Origin: Sphaerulina vaccinii
Lineage: Eukaryota; Ascomycota; Dothideomycetes; Mycosphaerellales; Mycosphaerellaceae
DNA: 64,000 nt
Assembly (NCBI GenBank): GCA_022570795.1
Contig: JAKUDP010000023.1
Span: forward strand, 1,198,501-1,262,500
Direction of reading: 5' to 3'
The notes under the pieces are model-generated. The model saw only the letters and a program-made list of their open reading frames with translations. It made no database searches and was not told where the DNA came from. Made by a program: the position numbers and the translations under genes. Of the stretch, positions 1-11,779 are shown piece by piece (the stretch's first letter is position 1; each line of letters opens with the position of its first letter).

Positions 1-412
1 CCTAGTTAGTAGAGGAAACCCGACTAATCTAGATCCTAGCTAGGGACCCCAAGAAGAGGGGGTATTAATTCCTAAAGAGATTCGAGACTTTATAAACTAA
101 AGCTACCGAAATAATAAGATCTTATATAGTATTCTCTATACCCTACGAGAGGGCAAGAGCTACTACTCGAGAATATAACTAGCCTAGTATTAGGAAAAGG
201 GAGGTTACCTCTTCTACTATAATAGACTATACGTTCTAGATAATAATAAACTTTATAACTAGATTGTAAATCTCTACTATACAATTCCTACCGCAGGGTA
301 TCTAGGAAGGTCGCATACCTTCTAACTAGTCTCTCAAGACTACTACTAGCCGGGGATAAGCTCTTATATCCGCCGCTAGGTACGCAACTACAAGATTTAT
401 AGACAAATTAAG
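1..412 (+). pseudogene. Gypsy-2 integrase, zinc-binding part (split by Gypsy-1, RIP-mutated)
   Basis: Read on the plus strand through many TAG codons, about 230-412 gives the H2C2 zinc-binding region of a Ty3/Gypsy integrase: an IPTAG core followed by GRSHTF, then a tryptophan-rich stretch and a final RQIK. The expected zinc-binding His and Cys codons mostly read as Tyr, as RIP of CAY and TGY codons predicts. The frame ends at the TTAAG target site (408-412) and resumes after the Gypsy-1 insertion at 7,120. Bases 1-230 probably hold the RNase H to integrase linker of the same element, but I cannot align them firmly. Confidence 0.75.
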
Positions 413-772
413 TATTATAGTTCGTGCGCTATAGGAATGTCCCTACGGATTTTCTAGGCGCGTTATATATAGAAGTAATTAGTAGCGCTTAGACTAGGCC
501 TACTACTAATTATACTAAGTACCCTAATTATACTAAGTAGGCCTTAATTAGAGTAATTAGAGTAATTAATAAAACTAGGAATCTCCTTTATATATATAGG
601 TAATAAATATCGTAGTTATAGATAGTTATTATATATAACTTACTATTCTATCTTACTAATTAGAATATAAGAACCTTCTTTACTTGCTCCCTTATAGATA
701 TATTAACAAGCTCTAACTAGATTAAGCTTAGCCTCTGCTTAGTAAGATTATTAGGTCCCCTATAACCTAATA
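413..772 (+). repeat. Gypsy-1 5' LTR
   Basis: Matches the 3' LTR at 6,753-7,114 over its whole length with scattered transitions only. It starts TATTATAG directly after the TTAAG target duplication and ends CCTAATA. Confidence 0.92.
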
Positions 773-859
773 GCTTTATATACCCTTATAATATATCTAT
801 TATAGGAAGCTCTAGGGGAACTCCTACTCCTAGTAAAGTAGGAACTATTCGATCTTTGC

Positions 860-1830
860 GAACCTAGGCAAACGCTAGACAACTCGACCTTAAGGATCTT
901 AAGGTCGCTAAGCCGGACCTCTATTATAGAGACTACGACAAACTATCTACCTAGTTTAATTAACTAGCCTTATACTTTAGGTTTAATAAAGTTAAGGATA
1001 AAAACAAGATACTATTTGCCTCTACCTTCCTTCGTAGACGCGCTAAATACTAGCTTAAGCTATACCTAGAATCCTACCTCTATAATAATAAGGATAAGAA
1101 TAGAATCTTTACTAAGTACAATCGGTTTAGAAGCTAGATAACCGCTCTATTTGGAATCTCTAACAAAGTTAGCACTACTATCCGCGTTATATAGTATCTC
1201 AAACAGACTACTTCTATATCCGAGTATATAGCTAAGTTCTAGGAGTATACGTATATTATTAGTTAGGACAACGAAGCCCTCTAAGTAATATACTATAGGG
1301 GTCTTAAGGATTAAGTTAAAGACAAACTAGCCTATACCGAGCAAGTAGTTATTATTAAGAACCTTACCTAGTTAATTAAAGAAACTATTAAGATCGATAA
1401 TAGCCTCTATAAACAAGCCCTCGAGAAATAGTACAACTCTAAGGTAGCTAGAGTAGCTAGATACGCTACTAAACAACAAGGAAGAACTAGCTACTTCTTA
1501 GCTAGGGACAAGTACTAAGGACGATAGCAACTAAGGTCGCAGCTATACTATAGTCTGCAACTAATAGAGCTTAATAATATTAAGAAAGGCAAGAAGTTTA
1601 GAGCTAGAGGCAAAAGGAAGCTCTATAAGAAGCGAGAAGGACTAACCTATTATAAATATAGTAAGGAAGGCTATATAAAGAGGGACTACTATTCGAAGAA
1701 TATAGTATAGTAATAGCCCTTTAATATAATATAGTAGAAGGGAAACAGACAAGGAGGTTATAACGAATCTATAACCTCTTATAAGGAAGTCCAATCCTTT
1801 AGTATAATAGAATAATAAGTAAACCTCGAC
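860..1830 (+). pseudogene. Gypsy-1 gag remnant
   Basis: The degenerate plus-strand reading contains a capsid-like helical region and, near 1,648-1,700, a zinc knuckle that now reads YYKYSKEGYIKRDYY. That is a CX2CX4HX4C motif whose Cys and His codons became Tyr. The Lys/Arg-rich stretch just before it is typical of nucleocapsid. Many in-frame TAG codons make it non-functional. Confidence 0.7.
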
Positions 1831-2779
1831 CTATACTAAGAAAGACAAGTCGAATATAGAAGCCTTTACTAGCAATTCTATTATAACGACTTATACTAGA
1901 TATATATATCTTCTAAAAGGAATGCGAACTTTTGGCCTAGCCCTCTAGGCAAAGGTATAAGTTTATAGCTAATCCGATAGTATAGGGATAGAAGCAAACT
2001 ACTACCTATTCTAGATAAACTATAAGAACTCTATCCTAAGCTAAGGCTCGCTAATAAAGAAGATATTAACAAGTCTTATTATAATAAAGAAAATTACTCT
2101 CCTAAAATCGAATCTAAAAAGAAAGAATAAGACTAGTCTATAGAAGGAAGTTCCGAGAAGAAGCAACCCTCTAAATATAATAAAAACAATATAAATAACA
2201 AAAACAAGAGTTCCAAAGAATCGGATATAGATATCGAGATTGTAACCTTTACTATAGATGCGCCAAGCCAAATTAAACAAATTATCCTAAACCTAGCGCA
2301 AAATTATAAGTATATCTTTCTAAAAGTTAAAGGAAGGAGATACCTCTATCTATCTAAGCTAGACGCTATACTCGATAGAATAAGATATATATTCTAGAAT
2401 TACCGATATATCGAAGTTAACTATAGGTTCGATACCTTTATATAAGAAAGAGTTCTAATTAGAAGCACGTACACTCTATTTAGGTATATTACCCCAAATA
2501 GGGAAATTGTTACAAACTAGATGCGCGAAGCTATTAGGGAACTCTAGAGAAAGTATACTCTTACCTAGTAGTATTAATCCAAGACTGCCTATAACGAGAC
2601 GTAGGCAGAAAAGAATCTATATTAGATAATTAAAGAAACGGAATAATAGATCTATAAGTAGCTTGCCGAAGAAGCTACTATTACCCTATTAAGAAAAGAA
2701 TTAACTCCTAGAAAATAAGTGTCCCTAGGGAGTTCTATAATATAAATACTTAAGTATTAATAATAGTCTTCTATACAAA

Positions 2780-5700
2780 AATTATTATTAATAGTTATAA
2801 GCTACTAGCTATAATAGACTCTAGAGCGAGTAGGAACTTTGCTTCTAAATTATTTGTAAAACATTATAGACTTGCAACCTAGCATAAGAAAGAAGGGTAT
2901 GAATTAATTATAGTAGACAAATTATTCTTACCTAGTATAGAGCGAGAGACAATACTACTACTACTTGCTATCTAATAGTACTACGAGATAATTGTCCTAG
3001 ATATTACTAATATAGCTAGTTATAATATTGTCCTAGGTATACCTTAGTTAAGAAAGTACAATCTAGTAATCGACTAGAGAAAAGGAGTACTTATATTTAA
3101 GGAATATAATTATATTATCGATATTTAGCCTATATAGTAGTAGCGTTCGCTAGCAGATAAGGCTAAATAGTTTAACTAGACCGAACTTGCGCTGCTATAA
3201 GCTATAGGAGTAGACTTACCCTAAACAGACACCTCGATAATAGTAGAGGGTTATAAAGTTATAGGTACTAATAGAAGTAACGCCCTATTAAAGGATACTA
3301 CCTTAGAAATAGATATTCCTAAAGAGTATTAGAAGTAGTCGAAACTTTTTAAAGAGGTCGAGGGACTAGAAGCCCTACCTAAATACTAGAAATAGGACTA
3401 TAGGATTATACTAATACCTAATAGGGAGCCCCTATTTAAACTATTATAAAAGAAATTCGAGAAAGAGCTCTAGGAAGAAGACAAATAGTTAAAGAAGATG
3501 CTTGCAAAATAATAGATCCGCAAGTTACAATCTAGCGCTAGAGCCCTAACTATATTTGTTCCAAAACCTAATAGGAAGTTATAACTAGTAGTCGATTATC
3601 GAAGACTTAATAAGATTACTATTAAGAACCGATACCTACTACCTAATATCGAAGAACTATAAGATAGACTTACAGGATCTAACTAGTATACGAAAATCGA
3701 TCTATAAGACGCATTCTATACTATCTGCATAGTAGAAGGCAAGGAATAGAAAATAGCGTTCCGAATATACTATAGACTTTACAAGTTTAGAGTTATACCT
3801 ATAGAACTAACTAACGTACTAGCCTCCTACTAGGAGATAGTAAATAACATCCTTAGAGACCTACTCAATATATATATTATTATATATATAGATAACATCC
3901 TTATCTATACTAAAGAGTCCCTATAGGAATATATTAAACAAGTCTAAGACATTTTCTAACAACTTATAAATATAGGATTCTATACTACTCCCAAAAAGTG
4001 CGAGTTCTATAAGAAAGAAGTCAAGTTCCTAGGATTTATCCTAAGCCTTTAAGGAATTAAGATCGATCTAGCAAAGATAGAGTCGATATAAACTTAGCTA
4101 GTACCTAAGATAGTTAAGGAAGTATAATTGTTCCTTAGACTAGCTAATTATAACCGGAAGTTTATTAAGGACTACTTAAGGCTCTCTATACTATTAAACA
4201 AGCTTATATAGAAGGATAGAAAGTGGAGCTAGGGTACAGACCAAGTAAAGGCCTTTAAAGCACTTAAGATATTATACTACTAGATACTAGTACTACAATT
4301 ATTCGATAGGAAATATAAGGTTAAACTAGAGACTAATATATTAGATATAGCTATAGGAGTATACCTTATATAAGAGTATAATAGGAAGAGATACCCGGTA
4401 GCTTACTACTCGAGGAAACTAACTCCTATAGAATAGAACTACAACGTCTATAATAAAGAGTTGCTTGCAATTATTACTATAATATAGTACTAGCGAGTAT
4501 ATATAGAAGGAGCCCCTAAGCTTACGATTCTTTCTAATTATAAGAATCTAACTTACTTTACTATAACAAAAGTACTAATCTAATAATAGGCCTACTAGTC
4601 GGAACTACTTAGTTAATATAAGTTCGAAATCTACTATATACTAGGAAAGGACAATAGTCGAGCCGACATACTAAGCTGCCGAAGTAACTATATAGAAGGA
4701 AAAGAACTAGTATACTAGAAAGTGCTTAGGGCCAATCTAGATAGAAGCCTAAGCTCGAACTTAATAGAGTTTAACTATATTATACAAGTTCTTTAGGATA
4801 TAGAAGAATAGTTCCCTATACTATAAGGGAAGTATTAGGTACTAAAGGACCGAGAGAATAAGTATATACAACACTACTATAACAATCTATAATACAGACA
4901 CCCTAGAACTATAAAGACTATAGAGTTAATTTAAAGAAACTTTAGCTTTCTATATATATACGAATATATATTATAATATATTAAACGCTACAAGCCCTAC
5001 TAATAGAATAAGGCAGATCGATATACGAAATATAGATATATCTAATTCTGCACTCCTCTATATTAACTATAGGACGAAGTTATAATAGACTTTATTATAA
5101 AGTTGCCTTTATTATAGGACTAGATTATAGGAATTAGCTACGATATAATACTAGTTATAGTCGATAGGCTTACTAAATATATATACTTTATTACTACTAG
5201 CAAGATATATACTACTAAGCAACTCGGACACCTTATTATAGATAGACTTATAAGATATTATAGATTCCTAAAAGTATTTATTATAGATAGAGATAAGCTC
5301 TTTACCTCTAACTACTAGAAGACCTTAGTCGGCATACTCGGAATCAAATACAAGCTATTAATAGTATATTATTCTTAGATAGATAGGCAAACTAAAAGAA
5401 CAAACCAAACGCTAGAACAATACCTATAATACTATATTAATTATATATAAGACAACTAGTTAGCGCTGCTACTAATAGCATAGCTCGCACTAAATAATTA
5501 GTAATTAGAGATAATAAAGGCTATACTATTCTTCTCGAATTATAGGCAAAACCTAAACCTCTTTAGAGAACCTTTATCTTACCTATAGGTAGAATATACT
5601 ATAATTGCAAGCGAAGATCTAAAGAACCTCTATAAGGAACTAGAAGGACGAATTATAGACTCGCAACTAATAATAGCTAGGCTATATAATAACAAACGAA

Positions 5701-6180
5701 AAATAGCACCTTAGCTAAAGAGGGGGGATAAGGTCTATCTCCTTATAAAAAACCTTAAGATAAGGAGAAAGATAAAGAAACTAGATTAAGTTAAGGTCGG
5801 ACTATTTTTAATTAATAAGCTATAAGGGCTAGTTAACTACCGACTTAAGTTGCTAAAAGATATAAAGATCCACCTAGTATTCTACGTATTATTATTAGAA
5901 CCTGCAGACGCCGAAACACTTTACTAAGAAACATTCTACTTCTAACCTAAAGAAGAGGATATATTCGAAGTAGAGAGGATCCTAGAACAAAAGGGTTAGA
6001 ACTACTTAGTTAAGTAGAAAGGATATAACAACTCGGAAAATACCTAGGAACTAGAATCTAACCTTATAAACTGCTACTAGCTTCTAGTATAGTTCTACTA
6101 GGATCTACTAGAGAAGGGAAACCCTAGAAGTTGTCGGGCAAACCCTCGAGAGCACCCTAAGTACTAGGTAATAGGTTTAA
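2780..6180 (+). pseudogene. Gypsy-1 pol remnant: protease, RT, RNase H, integrase, chromodomain
   Basis: Domains in order, all interrupted by TAG codons. Retropepsin near 2,815-3,070, with the active-site DSGA reading DSRA. Reverse transcriptase about 3,540-4,020, with LVVDYRRLNKITIKNRY and the catalytic YIDD reading YIDN at about 3,883. RNase H about 4,300-4,690. Integrase about 4,870-5,650, including LTKY and the DNRQ-region equivalents. C-terminal chromodomain about 5,960-6,070, reading FEVERILEQKG then YLVK and KGYNNSENT. The chromodomain places the element in the chromovirus branch of Ty3/Gypsy. The D-to-N and G-to-R changes are G-to-A transitions, as RIP of the opposite strand predicts. 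Confidence 0.88.
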
Positions 6181-6239
6181 AGCTAAACTAGTAGATAGTT
6201 CGGAAAAAGTTATAACCTCCTCCTCTACCTATTCTACTA

Positions 6240-6618
6240 CCTCCTACTCCTCGATATTTGCTAACTCTACTACTATCGCATTGTCTATACGACAATCGAT
6301 TAGATCTATCTGCTACTATAACTATATCTTATGCGTATATATAGTATAAGAAGCCTTATACGCGGCCTCTAAGGCGCGTTATGCCTCCTTCTAGGCGCGC
6401 TTCGCCTCTTGGATCCTAGATAAGAGCTTCTCTTTCTTAGAATAAAGACAATCGAATTTGGACTTTATAACCTAGATGTCGCACTACTAACTACGACGAA
6501 CATACTTATTATATTTTCCCAAGCAAATATGCACCTTGTATATATACTTATGCTTCTTATAGGACAAACACAACTTTACTATAATAGCCCCCTAGAGGTC
6601 TAGAAAATTGGCGAGCTT
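6240..6618 (-). pseudogene. Antisense Cys/coiled-coil ORF at the 3' end of Gypsy-1 (degenerate)
   Basis: On the minus strand, downstream of the chromodomain, an interrupted reading of about 125 residues runs KLANFLDL, then GAIIVK, YKKHKY, VHICLGKYNKYV, then a charged helical stretch KKEKLLSRIQEAKRA and RALEAAYK. The same reading is present in both other Gypsy-1 copies (46,415-46,789 plus; 58,479-58,851 minus). It resembles short proteins with Cys pairs followed by a coiled coil that I associate with fungal LTR elements; that recollection is not verified. No function is assigned. Confidence 0.5.
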
Positions 6619-6752
6619 ATAACAATAATAGGTTAAGGACTTAGTTATTATACAAGGTATTATAAAGGAAAGAAGCTATAACAACTAACTTTCTAGGGGA
6701 TAACAACTCTATAAACTAGCTTTAGAACAAAGCTAGGCTAGATAGGGGATAG

Positions 6753-7114
6753 TATTATAGTTTGTATACTATAGGAATATCCCTATAGATTTTCTAGGCG
6801 CGCATTATATATAGAAGTAATTAGTAGCGCTTAGACTAGGCCTACTACTAATTATACTAAGCACCCTAATTATACTAAGTAGGCCTTAATTAGAGTAATT
6901 AGAGTAATTAATAAAACTAGGAATCTCCTTTATATATATAGGCGATAAATATTATAGTTATAGATAGTTATCGTATATAACTTACTATTCTATCTTACTA
7001 ATTAGAATACAAGAACCTTCTTTACTTACTCCCTTATAGATATATTAATAAGCTCTAACTAGATTAAGCTTAGCCTCTACTTAGTAAGATTATTAGGTCC
7101 CCTATAACCTAATA
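6753..7114 (+). repeat. Gypsy-1 3' LTR
   Basis: A 362-bp repeat of 413-772, preceded by a purine-rich tract (AGGGGATAG, a likely polypurine tract) and followed by the TTAAG target duplication at 7,115-7,119. Confidence 0.92.
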
Positions 7115-8290
7115 TTAAGCTAAACTACTAGAGGAATAGGGGCCTCCTATAACCCTTGCCGACGCCTAACCGAGTATAGAACGATATATCTATAGACTTT
7201 ATTACCTACCTACCTATATTAGAAGGGTTCGATACGATCCTAGTAGTAGTAGACCGCCTAACTAAGCTACGATACTATATCCCCTACTATTCGACTAATA
7301 GCGCCGAAGAGGTAGCGCGTCTCTTTATCTAGAATATCTTCTACCTATATAGGAAGCTAATTAATATTATCTCTAATTATAACGTAAAGTTTATATCTAA
7401 TTTCTAGAAGTATTTAAGTTAGAGGCTTAAGATTAAGGCCTTACCCTCTACTACCTTCTACCTATAGACTAATAGCTAGATTAAGAGGCTAAATATAGTC
7501 CTAGAATAATACCTCCGAGTATACGTCTCCTACTTATAGAATAACTAGGTAGAGTAGCTACCTCTCGCCGAGTTTTCTACTAACTCTATCTTTTCTAAGA
7601 CTATAGGAATATCTCTATTCTTTGCTACCTATAGGTACTAGCTACTTCTAGGAATCGAAGCTCTTCCTCTAACGACTACCCCTATTAGTAGGGATATAGC
7701 CTCCTTTGCCGATAATATAAAAGCTATCCTAGATTACCTAAAGGCCGAGACTAGCCTAGCGTAGTTAAGGTATAAAAATACTATAAACCGGAACTATACC
7801 TCCTCCTATTGTTTCTATAAAGGATAGGAAGTCTAGCTAGACGCCTAGAATATTAAGACTCTACGCCCGAAGAAGAAGCTCGACTAGAAGAACCTAGGGC
7901 CCTTCTAGGTCCTAGAGGTAAAGCTATATACCTATCGACTCGACCTCCTACTATCTATAAAGATCTACTTAGTATTTAATAACAACCTACTATCCCCTAC
8001 TACTACGAACCTATACTGCTTCTAGCACTAGGCACCCCTGCTACTAGTCGAAGTAGAAGGAGTCGAAGAATAGGAAGTCGAAGAGATCGTAGACTCCAAA
8101 GTCGATCGCTAGGGTCGTAGAGGCTATATATACTTTTACTATATTATAAAATAGAAGGGATATAACGTTCCTACTATAGAGCCTACCGATACTATTATCG
8201 AAGACGTCCCGTACTTAGTTAGAACATTCTATTAGCGCTACTCTAATAAACTAGCGCTCTACTAAATGCCTTGTTAGCCTATTAGTCCCG
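7115..8290 (+). pseudogene. Gypsy-2 integrase core and chromodomain (continuation of 1-412)
   Basis: After the TTAAG duplication the Gypsy-2 reading resumes with a PLPTPNRV motif, the first catalytic Asp in SIDFITYLP (7,190-7,215), LVVVDRLTKL, and a C-terminal region. A chromodomain lies at about 8,050-8,270 and reads EEIVDSKVDR then YFYYII, KGYNVPTIEPTD and IIEDVPYLV. In-frame TAG codons abound. The N-terminal zinc-binding part lies at 1-412, so the element was split by Gypsy-1. The LTRs of Gypsy-2 were not recognised. Confidence 0.82.
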
Positions 8291-8790
8291 ACTATATATA
8301 TACTAGCGAAAGTCCCTAGAGAGGTACCTACTTCCTATAGTTATATAAGCCTACCTTGCCTGCCTTGCTAGGCGCCGAGAAAGGTTTTAGTATATATAAC
8401 TAAAATTCAGGCATAGCCTAGAAAGGTTATATAACTCTACCTAAGTACTATAGCTCCTTTCTTTTATATAAGGCCTAGAGGCTTATAGCTAGAAGAGGAG
8501 TAATATTATAGGCATTGCCTATAATATACCTAAGGCAGATATAGGAGGCTAAGAGCCTACCTAGACTATAAGGACACGTAAGTAAATTATATATACTATC
8601 CTATAGAGAAGGATCTTCTCTAATACTCGAAGGGAGAACTTCCTTCCTTTAAGCTACGTCCTATTAATTAGGACTACCTATATAGTAGTATAGAGTCTAT
8701 ATAGCCTATCTATAGTACCTATACCTAAATATAAGTATACCTACCTTCCTACCTACCTCCTACCTATAATAAGAACTCCGCTCCTTTCCT
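8291..8790. other. RIP-mutated sequence between Gypsy-2 and Gypsy-4, unassigned
   Basis: AT-rich DNA with the same mutation signature as its neighbours. Probably the 3' tail or LTR of Gypsy-2, but no repeat partner is visible in the window and no protein motif was read. Confidence 0.4.
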
Positions 8791-10290
8791 AGCGAGCTAA
8801 AGATAAAACTATAGATTAGAGATTATACTTTTAATATATAAGGGAGACTATAATATCGAGGAAAGTTATAGATTCTAGGCTCCCTAGCTATAATAGAGGA
8901 AGTATATAAAGAATTAGCAACTAACAAAAAAGACCTAGATATACTACGGACTAAGCTAATCTAAGCTAGCTATAATACTACGGCCTCTAGCTACCTAGGG
9001 CAGGATGCTACTAGCGCAATTATAGAAAGAGACTTTTATTAGCTACTACTATCTAGGTAGGTACGTCGGTTCTATAACAACTATAACAATTGTAGCAGAA
9101 ATCGAGTCTAGAGAGAATATAAGTATAGCCTCCTTCGACTACTTCTAGTACCTAATCGTTTCTACTAGGAAATCTCGATAGACTTTATAATAGAACTCCT
9201 AGACTCGGAGAGTTGCTAATACCTTTAGGTAATTAAGGATTGTCTAGGGAAAACTATTAGTTTGGAAGCGACTCCTAATATAAAAGCCGAGGCCTATATA
9301 TATAAGTTTCTAGATTGCTAGGTAAAATACTATAGTCTGCCTTATATAATTACTAGCGATCGAGGCACGAACTAGACTAGCATATTCTAGAGGACCTTAT
9401 ATAAGTTACTAGGCGTTTGCTAGAGATTGAGCTCTAGATACTATCTACAAACGGACGGAGGCCCAGAAAGAGTGAATTAGGATATATAAGTATATCTTCG
9501 AGCATTTGTAAACTAGGAGCAATCCGACTAGAAAAGGTAGCTCCCTATAGCACAATTAGCGCTAAATAGCCGCTATAATGCGAGCCTAGGGATAAGCCCC
9601 TTCTTCGCTATATATAGCTATAAAGCACTATTACCTATTCCTTTAGAGACAGAGGCTACTAAAAATACGAGGCTACTAGCAAATAAGTAGGTAGAGTAGT
9701 TTGTTTAAAAAGTTAAGGAAATTACTAACCTCTATTAGGTAAGTATAGCTATAGCTACTTAGAAACAGGAGGAGACTACTAACCGAACCCGGAACATAGT
9801 ACTAGAGTACTAAAAGGGTAATAAAGTCTAGTTAAATCTCTATAACTACTATATAGATCGACCGAAGAAAAGCCTAGACTAGAGGAATGCGAAGTATATA
9901 GTTAATAAGGTTCTTTCGCCGGTCTCTCTCCGTTTGTCTAGTATTCCTAGTAATATATACCCGGTCTTTTATACTAACTTAGTGCAACTAGTATATAGAG
10001 ACCTACTACTAGGTTAGGTTTCTAAGAATAACCAACCTGCCCCTATACTCTTCTAGACGCACGCCGAGTAGCAAGTAGAGAAGATCCTTTATACTAAGAC
10101 AAAATAGAATAAGAGAGAAGTCCTAGTAAAATAGAGTAGGTACTATAAACCGATATAGGAACCCTTAGAAAACCTAGAGGACAACGAGGCCTTAGACAAA
10201 TTCGAGGACGAATATAGAGATACTAAGTTAAACGATAGACTGCTAGCTGCCTATAATAAGATAGCTAGGCCGAAGAAACAAACGCGAAAT
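8791..10290 (+). pseudogene. Gypsy-4 integrase and chromodomain remnant
   Basis: The plus-strand degenerate reading gives the integrase zinc-binding region (YNTTASSYLGQ at about 8,970, then NNYNNCSRNRV), then the catalytic core with EISIDFIIELLDSES at about 9,170, TSDRGTN, and ALNSRYNASLGISPFFA at about 9,570. A chromodomain follows at about 10,075-10,200 (EKILYTKTK, then REVLVK, YYKPI and EPLENLEDNEALDKFE). It is a different lineage from Gypsy-1 and Gypsy-2 judging by sequence. Upstream RT and RNase H are missing, so it is a 5'-truncated remnant. Confidence 0.8.
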
Positions 10291-11362
10291 ATATAATTTT
10301 AGGAATTAGAGTTAGGCGCAAAACAAAACAAGTTATAATTCTAGGGTATCTAAAATCTAAACTAATTACCGAAGTAGGAGAAGAATTAGAAAGAGCAAGG
10401 CTAAATTACTAGCTGCCTAAAAAGTACTAGACACCCCTAAAAACAATATAGAAGCTGCCCTAGATTACTTATTAAAGTTCTTATTACTAATAAAGAGAAG
10501 ATCGCTGCAGCCCGGCTTCTATAGGATAGTTAGTATAGGAAAACCGACGGATATAGACAATTAACTTACTAGGTTCTACTAAGCGATAGCCTAGGCGACT
10601 ATAGTAGTAACTTGTATAGCAACTATACTAAAAGAGATAGTTAGTATAATTGAGATAGAGGGGCCTAGGAACTTACTTAGGTAGAAGACTAGTAGTCTAC
10701 AAAGACTCTAGGGCCTTTGTAGCCTTAGCTACCTTAACAAGGTTAGTATAGGCAGTATCCCTAGAAAACAACGCGTTAGCTAGGCTAGAATCGATAGTAC
10801 CTAAAAATACTTGCTACTAGGCATTATTAGCGCGGGTAAGGGCGGCGTATGCCTTATAGTATAGGGCCGGGCTAAAATCGATAGTTAGCGCGCTCTTTCT
10901 AGAGGATACCGAGAAAGACCTATAGAGGAAGATAGTTCTTTTTAAGCTTGGTATAGTTCTAATAAGCGCGCGAACCCTTAGACTAGTAGATATTAGTAGG
11001 GGCCGGTTAGAAAGCAATAGTAGCCGAGCCTTACTATCTAGGCGACATATTTGCAGCTAGAGTTAATACAACTAATATAGTAGACGTAGGTAGAAGATAC
11101 TAGGAACTATTAGAAAAGGGGTAGAAGCTAATATCAAACCTAGGGTACTTACTAATAGTATTAGTAAAGCTAGTATACTTATTAGTTAAAGTCGCTAGGC
11201 TAGTAACTAGTTAGTATATAGCGGTACCCTACGCAATAGAAGAGGGGAGAAGCTAAGCTAATAAAATCGACTTACTATAAGATAGTTAGTTAGGAAAGAA
11301 AAGAGAAATTAATAAAGAAGATAGATAGCTATTATAGGAAGCCGTTTATTATTTGCTAGATC
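10291..11362. other. RIP-mutated DNA left of Copia-3A, unassigned
   Basis: AT-rich with TAG-rich frames. No domain recognised on either strand. It may be the tail of Gypsy-4 followed by the 5' half of the element whose 3' half (Copia-5) continues at 17,081, but no joining motif proves this. Confidence 0.3.
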
Positions 11363-11609
11363 TATCGAAATAGGACGACAATATATATACCTACGACGTA
11401 TAGGAAGGGTCTTAATATATAGTAGAAGTAGAAGCGTTAGATAGGAACTAACTATATTAATTATATTAGTTAGATATAGGTTATATCTCCTCCTAAGATA
11501 TAGAGCATTAGATAAGTTATATAACCTACTATTACGTAACGTATATTATATAATCTAATCCCTAAGGGGGTGTCTCTTAGATAGTCTAACTAGACTATAC
11601 TTTCTAATA
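11363..11609 (-). repeat. Copia-3A 3' LTR
   Basis: 247 bp, repeated at 16,834-17,080, 49,519-49,765 and 55,002-55,248 with scattered transitions. Confidence 0.9.
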
Positions 11610-11779
11610 CTCCTACTTAGGCTAGATAGTTCTTCTACCCTATATTCTAGTACTTATATTCTATTCCAAATCTCGATAACTTATTAAGTATAGAAGAGCT
11701 ATTTATATAAGCTAGAGTTGTCTTATAAACTCCTAGAATTAGGGACTATTCTTCGGCTTAGTTAACCTATTTGCAACTA

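Larger units (their letters stand above)
413..7114 (+). mobile_element. Gypsy-1: chromodomain Ty3/Gypsy retrotransposon, full length, RIP-inactivated
   Basis: A 6.7-kb LTR element in plus orientation with two near-identical LTRs of about 360 bp, flanked by the 5-bp direct repeat TTAAG (408-412 and 7,115-7,119). Between the LTRs lie degenerate gag, protease, reverse transcriptase, RNase H, integrase and chromodomain, in the order typical of chromoviruses. LTR ends read TATTATAG..CCTAATA, expected from TGTTATAG..CCTAACA after C-to-T change. No ORF survives: in-frame TAG codons occur every few residues. I recognised no canonical primer-binding site after the 5' LTR. Related 3' halves lie at 45,919-49,518 (minus) and 55,249-59,347 (plus). 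Confidence 0.93.

Noticed and set aside
2041..2280. 79-residue minus-strand hydrophobic ORF
   Set aside because: It lies antisense to the Gypsy-1 gag-pol linker. Phe/Ile/Leu-rich frames are a by-product of AT-rich RIP DNA. The same holds for 90-284, 10,817-11,017, 52,828-53,058 and 53,565-53,765.
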